Under the pieces are notes generated by a model. The model ran no database searches, was not told the DNA's origin, and was given only the letters and a program-made list of their open reading frames with translations. From the NCBI RefSeq assembly GCF_003858655.1, contig NZ_RQXV01000007.1:62001-126000 (forward strand): 64,000 nucleotides of DNA. The letters are read 5' to 3'. The translations under genes and the position numbers were made by a program. Positions 57,911 to 64,000 of the stretch are shown in pieces. This DNA is from Amphritea balenae. Its GTDB lineage: Bacteria; Pseudomonadota; Gammaproteobacteria; Pseudomonadales; Balneatricaceae. Each line of letters starts with the position of its first letter. The stretch's first letter is position 1.

Positions 57911-58721
57911 CGCTGCTCTCCTGTGCTAAGTCCTGTGCTAAGTCCTGCGTTAAGTCCCGGGCAATGATCCGCTGGTTTTCACTGGCACTGGCATGTACCA
58001 GTTTAAAACGTCGTTGAATTTCATCCGGCAGCAGACCGAGCCCTGCAAAACGATTTGCCAGACCGATAGTGTTGCTGTTTTCAGCCGGACCGTAGCAGCC
58101 AAAGCAATCGCGGCCAAAGCTGGGGCAGAGTGCGCCGCAACCGTTGCGGGTGACAGGCCCAAGGCAGGGCTTGCCCTGGGTAATCAGGGTGCACACGATC
58201 TGTTCCTGCTTACAGGTCAGGCAGACTTTATCCTGATGATCGATCGGACTAACCCCACGTAACAGAGAGTTAACCAGTTCAACGACCTGAGCACTATTGA
58301 TGGGGCAGCCCCAGAGTTCGAAGTCGACTTTGACGTAGTCACTCACGGCGCCGGACTGATCCAGTGAATCAATATACTGAGGCTGACCGTAGATCTGAGC
58401 GGGCCAGTCTGCAGCATCGGCAGCCAGGTTTTTGAGCGCCTGAATTCCACCGGATGTCGCGCAGGCGCCGATCGTTATCAGGTATTGGCTGTTATTGCGT
58501 ATCTGCTTAATGCGCTGTTGATCATGGGCAGTAACCACGCTGCCTTCGATAAACGCGATGTCTACAAGGGCATCTTCAGCGACAGGGCCGGCTTCGGCAA
58601 AGTGGATTATTTCAACCTGTTCAGCCAGATTGATCAGGTCTTCTCCCATATTCAGGAAAGCTAACTGACAGCCATCGCAGGAGCTGAATTTGTGGACTGC
58701 AATCCTAGGTTTATCGCTCAT
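57903..58721 (-). CDS. hydD: Group 3b [NiFe] hydrogenase small subunit (delta)
   Basis: A 272-aa iron-sulfur subunit. The proximal cluster motif is FSSCDGCQLAFLN (residues 12-24), followed by IGACATSGGIQAL and the cluster-rich end with CTCKQEQIVC and GCGALCPSFGRDCFGCYGPAE. No twin-arginine signal, so it is cytoplasmic. The C-terminus ends in a repeated DLTQDLAQDLAQ, encoded by 12-bp tandem copies. Its start region (ribosome site plus first 15 codons) is also present four more times upstream in a tandem array. Confidence 0.93.
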   Translation of the reverse strand: MSDKPRIAVHKFSSCDGCQLAFLNMGEDLINLAEQVEIIHFAEAGPVAEDALVDIAFIEGSVVTAHDQQRIKQIRNNSQYLITIGACATSGGIQALKNLAADAADWPAQIYGQPQYIDSLDQSGAVSDYVKVDFELWGCPINSAQVVELVNSLLRGVSPIDHQDKVCLTCKQEQIVCTLITQGKPCLGPVTRNGCGALCPSFGRDCFGCYGPAENSNTIGLANRFAGLGLLPDEIQRRFKLVHASASENQRIIARDLTQDLAQDLAQESSDE

Positions 58722-58794
58722 GCCAGACTCCTTTCACGTCAAGATGACAGCAGGAGCTGAATTTGTGAATCTCGATGAGAGGTTTATCGCTCAT
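58711..58794 (-). CDS. Mini-ORF 1 of the hydD leader array (27 aa)
   Basis: Begins ATGAGCGATAAACC, encodes MSDKPLIEIHKFSSC followed by CHLDVKGVWHER, and stops at TAA 8 nt inside the real hydD coding sequence. Ribosome site TGGAG. Translation of this peptide would bring ribosomes to the hydD start. The product itself may have no role. Confidence 0.5.
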   Translation of the reverse strand: MSDKPLIEIHKFSSCCHLDVKGVWHER

Positions 58795-58868
58795 GCCAGA
58801 CTCCATATCAGGTTAAATCCATCGCAGGAGCTGAATTTGTGGATCTCGATGCGAGGTTTATCACTCAT
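58791..58868 (-). CDS. Mini-ORF 2 of the hydD leader array (25 aa)
   Basis: MSDKPRIEIHKFSSC plus DGFNLIWSLA; its TGA overlaps the ATG of mini-ORF 1 (ATGA). Ribosome site TGGAG six bases before the start. Confidence 0.5.
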   Translation of the reverse strand: MSDKPRIEIHKFSSCDGFNLIWSLA

Positions 58869-58942
58869 GCCAGACTCCATATCAGGTTAAATCCATCGCA
58901 GGAGCTGAATTTGTGGGTCTCGATGCGAGGTTTATCACTAAT
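58865..58942 (-). pseudogene. Mini-ORF 3 of the hydD leader array, start codon lost (ATT)
   Basis: Same 25-codon frame as mini-ORF 2 but the start reads ATT in place of ATG. AAGGAG is intact upstream. Its TGA overlaps the ATG of mini-ORF 2. ATT would start poorly, so the chain is probably weakened here. Confidence 0.45.
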
Positions 58943-59015
58943 GCCAGGCTCCTTTCACGTCAAGACGATAGCAGGAGCTGAATTTGTGGGTTTCGATGTG
59001 AGGTTTATCACTCAT
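58938..59015 (-). CDS. Mini-ORF 4 of the hydD leader array (25 aa)
   Basis: Starts one base after the hydG stop (TGA-G-ATG) with AAGGAG upstream; encodes MSDKPHIETHKFSSC plus YRLDVKGAWH and ends TAG at the damaged start of mini-ORF 3. This is probably the position of the original hydD start before the duplications. Confidence 0.5.
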   Translation of the reverse strand: MSDKPHIETHKFSSCYRLDVKGAWH

Positions 59016-59016
59016 C

Positions 59017-59880
59017 TCAAACTCCTTGCACGCCAAGCCGGTCACTGATTTCAGGGTAGCTGAATACCGGACCATCTTTGCAGATGAAGTCTTTGCCGTA
59101 TTGGCAATGACCACAGTGGCCCACGGCACACTGCATATTGCGTTCCATGCTGAGATAGACCCGCTCCGGTTGCAGTCCCAGATCTATCAGTCCGGTAGAT
59201 GCTGCCTGCATCAAACCTTCAGGGCCGCAGAGCATGGCGAAAGCATTGGCGGGGTCGACAATGCTTTTGCTGAACAGATCGGTTACCCGACCGTGATGAA
59301 ATGGCCATACTGCACCGCCGTGATCTGCCGCGATCAGTACCTGAGTGTCCGGCAGGGTATTCCAGTAATCATAGCGCTCCCGCCAGATCAGATCGTCGGA
59401 GTGTTTTACACCCTGAATTATCGTTAGTTTGCCAAACTTTTTGCGTCGCATCAGAATGTAATTGATAACAGCGACAACCGGTGCGCAGCCTAGTCCACCG
59501 GTCACGATAATGACGTCCTGTCCTTTGCATTCCTGCATTGGCCAGCCCCTGCCGTAAGGTCCTCGCAAACCTAACCGATCGCCGGGTTTTAATTGTTGCA
59601 GGCCCTTAGTGACCCGACCGACCGCCCGAATTGTATGGTCTATCAGGCGCTCGTCCTGGGGGTCGGATACTATCGATATAGCGACCTCCCCTACGCCATG
59701 CAGATAGAGCATGTTGAACTGTCCCGGTTGAAAACTATAGAGCTGGTTTTGCTGCTCATCGGTCAGTTTTAATCGTAATGTAAATATACTGGGGGATTCG
59801 GCGGTAAACTCAACCACTTCGGCTTCCATCGGCAGATATGGATGGCTATCGCACTGAGGTTTTGGGGCAGCACGGGTCAT
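59017..59880 (-). CDS. hydG: Hydrogenase gamma subunit, FAD/NAD(P)-binding reductase
   Basis: A 287-aa ferredoxin-NADP-reductase-like protein. An FAD domain (IFTLRLKL, FQPGQFNMLY) is followed by an NAD(P) domain (DVIIVTGGLGCAPVVAVI, FAMLCGPEGLMQ) and a C-terminal [2Fe-2S] motif in MERNMQCAVGHCGHCQYG, with four cysteines including CKDGPVF. It passes electrons between NADPH and the beta subunit clusters. Also called the sulfhydrogenase gamma subunit; similar to AsrB. Overlaps hydB by 4 bp. Confidence 0.93.
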   Translation of the reverse strand: MTRAAPKPQCDSHPYLPMEAEVVEFTAESPSIFTLRLKLTDEQQNQLYSFQPGQFNMLYLHGVGEVAISIVSDPQDERLIDHTIRAVGRVTKGLQQLKPGDRLGLRGPYGRGWPMQECKGQDVIIVTGGLGCAPVVAVINYILMRRKKFGKLTIIQGVKHSDDLIWRERYDYWNTLPDTQVLIAADHGGAVWPFHHGRVTDLFSKSIVDPANAFAMLCGPEGLMQAASTGLIDLGLQPERVYLSMERNMQCAVGHCGHCQYGKDFICKDGPVFSYPEISDRLGVQGV

Positions 59881-60983
59881 GATTCATCTCCGCAGATCAG
59901 ATTAACTTCTTCAACAAAGTCGATGGCAGCGGGGCACCAGGTTGTACAGCGTCCACAACCGGTACAGCCGCTGCGGCCATACTGATCATGCCAACTGCTT
60001 AGTTTATGGATCATCCACTGTTGGTAGCGATCTTTGATCTCCGGGCGAGCCTGATGACCGGCCATATAACCATGACCCTCACTGAAGCAAGAATCCCACT
60101 CGCGCAAATGTTCACTGGTGCTGGCATCCAGCGATGCCAGATCGCCCTCTTTATGACAAAAGCAGGTCGGGCAGACCTGGGTGCAGTTGCCACAGGCCAG
60201 ACAGCGCTCGGCAATATCGTCCCAGCGGGGATGATCTCTGCGCTCACTGAGTAGCTGTTTAACGGGAATCTGGGGGAGTGCCCGTTGCTGTTTACTGGCT
60301 GACAGTTTCTGTTGAAGTTGATTGTGTAGCTGTTTCTCAGTGGCTTTAGTCAGTGGTAGCTTTTCATATAAGTCGTTGCCGGTTTCGCTACCGCTGCTAA
60401 TCAGAAATCCGTTTTCCAGTTCGGTCAGGCAGAGATCAAAACCTTGCTCAGCATGGGGGCCATCGCCGGTAGAAACGCAGAAACAGGTATCCGCTGGGTG
60501 TGAACAGTTCACTGCAATAATCAGCAGACCTTTTCGACGAGCTGCGTAATAGGGATCGTGATAGCGGTTATTAAGGAAGTGGGCATCTTGCAGTTTTAAT
60601 GCAGCCAGGTCGCAGCTGCGTACCCCTAACACGGCCAGTTTTCGATCGGGTGCATCGGGCTCGCAAAACTGTAGCCGGCCATCGGGTTGTTTTTCGGCCC
60701 GCCAGATGACTTCACGGGGAGCGAATAACCAGGGTTTGAGTGCCTGGGGGCCATTGGCCCATGAGAAGTTAAGCGGACTTTCTGTCTGTGTGAGCCGGTA
60801 GCTGCCTGGTTGCTGCTGGTCTTGCCAGCCGCTGGGCAGTTGCTCTGCACCGGTGATAACCTGGTACAGAATGCTACCGTCTTGTATTTGGGGGGCGACA
60901 ATATCGAACCCCTGAACATGTAGCAGACTGAATAGCTCCGGCAGGGACTCCCGGGCCAGAAATCCGGTTTCTGATCCATACAT
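59877..60983 (-). CDS. hydB: Hydrogenase beta subunit, 4Fe-4S electron carrier
   Basis: A 368-aa iron-sulfur protein related to AsrA. Two [4Fe-4S] ferredoxin motifs lie in the C-terminal half: CLACGNCTQVCPTCFCHKEG and GCTGCGRCTTWCP. The N-terminal half (EVIWRAEKQPDGRLQF, KLAVLGVRSCDLAALKLQD, CFCVSTGDGPHAEQG) is the family's DUF-type domain with extra cysteines. First gene of the hydB-hydG-hydD-hydA-protease operon. Hyp maturation genes are not in the window and must be elsewhere. Confidence 0.92.
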   Translation of the reverse strand: MYGSETGFLARESLPELFSLLHVQGFDIVAPQIQDGSILYQVITGAEQLPSGWQDQQQPGSYRLTQTESPLNFSWANGPQALKPWLFAPREVIWRAEKQPDGRLQFCEPDAPDRKLAVLGVRSCDLAALKLQDAHFLNNRYHDPYYAARRKGLLIIAVNCSHPADTCFCVSTGDGPHAEQGFDLCLTELENGFLISSGSETGNDLYEKLPLTKATEKQLHNQLQQKLSASKQQRALPQIPVKQLLSERRDHPRWDDIAERCLACGNCTQVCPTCFCHKEGDLASLDASTSEHLREWDSCFSEGHGYMAGHQARPEIKDRYQQWMIHKLSSWHDQYGRSGCTGCGRCTTWCPAAIDFVEEVNLICGDES

Positions 60984-61183
60984 ATTCGGCTCACAATTAT
61001 TATGGTTATTTGAGGCTTCAATTCAGGTTAGTCGAATAGCGGATGGGTTGGAACTGATCTGCGTGCCAAGTTGGTCATATTGGGTAGTTAACTTAGTGCT
61101 AAACTCCATGTCTTAAACCTAGTGTGATATAGAGAGTAGGTTGTCGTTATAAATAACAGAAGATGAAGTAAATACCTGGTTCT

Positions 61184-64000
61184 ATGCAGACGTCGCAATC
61201 GCAATCACACAACTGGAATAAAACGTTACTCCAGCATTTCTATACCCATGTATTACCGGGTATCTGTTATCTGCTGGTGGCAGGTTTTTCCCTCGATCTG
61301 TTGGCTATTCATCCTAGTGAGGCTTCTGCGGTCTGGCCTGCTGCAGGCATCTCTATCACTGCGATCTTGTTACGAGGTTACCGGGCCTGTATCGGCCTGT
61401 TTATCACGTTAATGTTATTTTATGCCAATAGTTGGCTGGATCTTACCAGCATCACTTCTACTGTGCGTTCAATGACTTTAATGGTGTTGCTAAGTAGTGC
61501 GGCTATTTTTCAGGCTGCAGGTGCAGTGTGGTTAGTACGCAAGTTTCAGGGGAGGATGCCTGCATTAATTGATGATAAGCAGATTACGCTGTTTCTGATT
61601 ATTATCGGTCCTCTGGCCTCTTTAGTTGCCAGTATTGTGGCAATCACCTCGTTCCTGGCTTTTGGTGTTATAGAGCTGGAAGATTTTTTTATAAACTGGC
61701 TGACCTGGTGGATCGGTGACAGTATTGGCGCCATGGTTGTCACGCCGATGTTATTGGCTCTGTTTGCCGGTCAGGATAGTACGCTGTTTAATCGCAGGCT
61801 GGCGGTAGGTTTACCCATGGCCGGGGTGCTCACGACTATTTTTATTTTGTTTTTTGTGACAAAAAATTACGAGGAGCAGGAACGGAAGCTGATTTTCTCA
61901 CAGCAAGCTGAACAGCTTCATACGCATATGGAAGATCGTTTTAATGCGGGTCTAGAGGTTTTATATTCACTGCGCAGCTTCTTTAAAAGTAGCGAAGAGG
62001 TTACAGGCGCAGATTTTTCCAGTTTTACCCAGCATCAACTGAAACGTTATCCGGAAATACAGGCGCTGGAATGGATCCCCCGTATCCCCCATTCGATACG
62101 TGACCGATATGTAAAAACGGTAGGTATCCCTTCCCAGATTAAGCAGATGAGTGCTGACGGACAACTCATTAAAGCCGTTGAAAAATCACACTACTATCCA
62201 ATTACCTATATAGAACCGTTAAAGGGGAATGAGCGGGCTTATGGTTTCGATATCTCCAGTCATCCCGTCGCTGAAAAAGCGCAACGGCATGCCCGCCTTA
62301 ATAATGGGGTGTCGATTACGGCACCCATCCGCCTGGTTCAGGAGAAAGGCGCGCAGCAGGGAATTGTTGCCTACCTATATGTGAACCATAGATCGGTAGA
62401 TCTGGGGTTGTCTGAAGAAGGTATGGTTGCAGCGGTCTACCGTATGGGCGATTTTATAGAAGCGGTGCTACAGCAACGATTGGATCTGGCAAAACCTATC
62501 GCTCTTGAATTAACCGATATAACCTACAATCCAGACCTTATCTACAGTGAAGAAACAGGTTTTCGCAATACGGACATGCTGCTTCGCTGGAGTGTTGAGT
62601 ACAGTCTCGGGGGACGTACTTATCTGTTTAATTACAGTGCCAAACCTGAGTTTTTCAATCACATATCGCAATGGAGTAGCTGGATTGTACTGCTGGCTGG
62701 CATGATGTTTACGGCATTGCTGGGGGGCTGGTTGCTCTCTTTGACGGGACGAACCATGCGGGTTGGTCAGTTAGTCAGCGAACGAACCGCCTCGCTACAG
62801 CATGAGATTGAAGAGCGTCGCAGGGCCGAGGAAGAATTACGGAAAGTGACCAAAGCGGTTGAGTTTAGTCCCAATATGGTACTGATAACTAAGCCGGATG
62901 GTGAGATTGAATATACCAGTCCTAAATTCACTGAAGAGACCGGGTATCTGAATGATGAGATGCTGGGACGTAACATAGAGGCTTTGCACTATAATCGCCC
63001 CGGTGAAATGTCTTATACCCAGATCTGGTCTGAACTGATTGATAATCCAAGCTGGCGTGGCGAAATAATCAATAGCAAGAAGTCCGGCACCTTGTATTGG
63101 GCGCAAGTGAGTATTGCCCCTATTTATGATTTAGAAGGTTTGCTTACCCATTATGTAGTTACCCTGCAAGATGTCACTGAGAATCGACTGATTTCAGAGC
63201 AGATAAGCTATCATGCCAGCCATGATCAGCTAACGGCGCTGGTAAACCGGCGCGAATTTGAAGTGCGACTTGAGAAGATGTTGCAGTCACCAAGGCCGCC
63301 GGATTGTCAGCATGCGTTCTGCTTTCTCGATCTGGATCAGTTCAAAATTGTAAATGATACCTGCGGCCATGTAGCCGGCGATGAACTGTTGCGCCAGGTG
63401 TCATCCTTATTGCAAGACCGGGTGCGCGCCAATGATACGCTGGCTCGGCTAGGTGGCGATGAGTTTGGCATCTTGATGCAGAACTGTCCGCTGGATAAGG
63501 CCCGAATGGTAGCGGAGGATATCAGAGACTCTATCGCTCAGTTTAAATTTGGCTGGGAACAGCAAGTGTTTAATATCGGCGTCAGTATCGGTGTGGTTGA
63601 GATTGATGAACATTCAGTCAGTATGACTGAAATACTCAAACAGGCTGATTCCGCTTGCTACACCGCTAAAGATACCGGCCGTAACCGGGTGCATCTGTAT
63701 CAACAGGGCGATGAGATGCTGGCTCAGCGTGAGGGGGAGATGCTCTGGGTCTCTGAGATAAATTCCGCTCTGGATGAAAATCGCTTTCTGCTCTTCGGTC
63801 AACTGATAAAACCGTTGCAAAATCCCCAGCTAAAACCTGATGTTGAGATCCTGCTTCGTATGGAAGATCGGGAGGGTAATATAGTGCCTCCTGGCGCATT
63901 TTTACCGGCTGCTGAGCGATATCAGCTTTCCAGTCAGATAGACCAGTGGGTAGTGGACCATGCATTTGCCTGGCTGGAAAAAAACTTTGACTCTTTTAGC
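61184..64000 (+). CDS. MASE1-CHASE-PAS-GGDEF-EAL membrane sensor, 3' end outside window
   Basis: Begins at ATG 61184 and stays open to the window end (939 codons seen). Order: MASE1-like membrane domain of about eight helices (ATSAWPAAGIS-type segment ASAVWPAAGIS), periplasmic CHASE domain (about residues 240-420: VLYSLRSFFKSSEEVTGADF, QALEWIPRIPHSIRDRY), a membrane helix, PAS (AVEFSPNMVLITKPDG), GGDEF (RLGGDEFG, active form) and the start of EAL (NRFLLFGQLIKPL). An RxxD inhibition site (RAND) precedes GGDEF by five residues. Likely controls cyclic-di-GMP; divergent from hydB. Confidence 0.88.
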   Translation, partial: MQTSQSQSHNWNKTLLQHFYTHVLPGICYLLVAGFSLDLLAIHPSEASAVWPAAGISITAILLRGYRACIGLFITLMLFYANSWLDLTSITSTVRSMTLMVLLSSAAIFQAAGAVWLVRKFQGRMPALIDDKQITLFLIIIGPLASLVASIVAITSFLAFGVIELEDFFINWLTWWIGDSIGAMVVTPMLLALFAGQDSTLFNRRLAVGLPMAGVLTTIFILFFVTKNYEEQERKLIFSQQAEQLHTHMEDRFNAGLEVLYSLRSFFKSSEEVTGADFSSFTQHQLKRYPEIQALEWIPRIPHSIRDRYVKTVGIPSQIKQMSADGQLIKAVEKSHYYPITYIEPLKGNERAYGFDISSHPVAEKAQRHARLNNGVSITAPIRLVQEKGAQQGIVAYLYVNHRSVDLGLSEEGMVAAVYRMGDFIEAVLQQRLDLAKPIALELTDITYNPDLIYSEETGFRNTDMLLRWSVEYSLGGRTYLFNYSAKPEFFNHISQWSSWIVLLAGMMFTALLGGWLLSLTGRTMRVGQLVSERTASLQHEIEERRRAEEELRKVTKAVEFSPNMVLITKPDGEIEYTSPKFTEETGYLNDEMLGRNIEALHYNRPGEMSYTQIWSELIDNPSWRGEIINSKKSGTLYWAQVSIAPIYDLEGLLTHYVVTLQDVTENRLISEQISYHASHDQLTALVNRREFEVRLEKMLQSPRPPDCQHAFCFLDLDQFKIVNDTCGHVAGDELLRQVSSLLQDRVRANDTLARLGGDEFGILMQNCPLDKARMVAEDIRDSIAQFKFGWEQQVFNIGVSIGVVEIDEHSVSMTEILKQADSACYTAKDTGRNRVHLYQQGDEMLAQREGEMLWVSEINSALDENRFLLFGQLIKPLQNPQLKPDVEILLRMEDREGNIVPPGAFLPAAERYQLSSQIDQWVVDHAFAWLEKNFDSFS

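Larger units (their letters stand above)
58677..59030 (-). repeat. Five-unit 73/74-bp tandem array at the hydG-hydD junction
   Basis: Units begin at 58677, 58750, 58824, 58898 and 58971 (plus-strand coordinates, spacing 73, 74, 74, 73). Each contains a GGAG ribosome site, a start codon and codons for MSDKPxIxxHKFSSC; the last unit in transcription order is the real hydD start. Four upstream copies form mini-ORFs. Two junction types alternate, one with GACGTGAAAGGAG and one with AACCTGATATGGAG, pointing to successive duplications. Confidence 0.93.

Noticed and set aside
58677-59030. CRISPR-like array
   Set aside because: Units are 73-74 bp with no unique spacers; the whole unit is repeated and reads as a copied gene start.
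60993-61025. FNR box upstream of hydB (TTGAGGCTTCAA)
   Set aside because: Half-sites TTGA/TCAA are separated by four bases, two fewer than the FNR consensus.

Overview
The window looks like a chromosomal segment of a marine, Oceanospirillales-type gammaproteobacterium (Amphritea/Neptunomonas/Marinobacterium-like; this is inference from gene content and order, not a database match). Base composition is close to balanced. Nearly all of it is tightly packed housekeeping DNA in recognisable gammaproteobacterial blocks: dsbC-hom-thrC-elyC-recJ-nfo (1-7053), a sulP transporter, nudF-DUF1249-cpdA-yqiA-parE-parC (8997-15854), proA-nadD-rsfS-rlmH-mrdA-rodA-mltB-rlpA-dacA-dat-ybeD-lipB-lipA (25773-38010), and on the opposite strand miaB-phoH/ybeZ-ybeY-corC-lnt plus leuS-lptE-holA (45277-55414). 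No rRNA, tRNA or CRISPR array was seen.

Accessory regions lie between these blocks. 16007-23935 holds a small Cys-rich secreted protein, a luciferase-like flavin oxidoreductase whose start lies beside a 48-bp perfect palindrome, a LuxR-type regulator divergent from a 3-hydroxybenzoate 4-monooxygenase-like flavoprotein, an AraC regulator divergent from a small exported protein, a glutaredoxin and a TSUP permease. 24054-25616 is a membrane protein with an apparently degenerate class III cyclase-like domain. 38007-42520 encodes a flippase-like membrane protein, a GT2 glycosyltransferase, an ArnT/PMT-like glycosyltransferase and a PAP2 phosphatase, which suggests lipid-linked sugar modification of the envelope. 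43255-44802 is a mobile element with IS30-type 40-bp inverted ends; its transposase gene is reduced to an N-terminal stub and it carries a TetR regulator and a GFA-family zinc protein.

56151-60983 (minus strand) is a complete group 3b [NiFe] hydrogenase operon in the order hydB-hydG-hydD-hydA-maturation protease. Between hydG and hydD there is a five-unit tandem array (period 73/74 bp). Each unit repeats the ribosome-binding site and first 15 codons of hydD, giving a chain of overlapping 25-27 codon mini-ORFs that runs into the real small-subunit gene. This is the most unusual structure in the window. The window ends inside a MASE1-CHASE-PAS-GGDEF-EAL sensor.

Other structures worth a second look are a terminator-like hairpin just upstream of leuS, a palindromic intergenic element before nfo, a near-consensus SOS box before yqiA-parE, recurrent hairpins with a GAGCGC/GCGCTC core, a 16-bp tandem repeat before ybeD, a paired direct repeat before an osmC-like gene, and a structured non-coding gap at 55430-55867.
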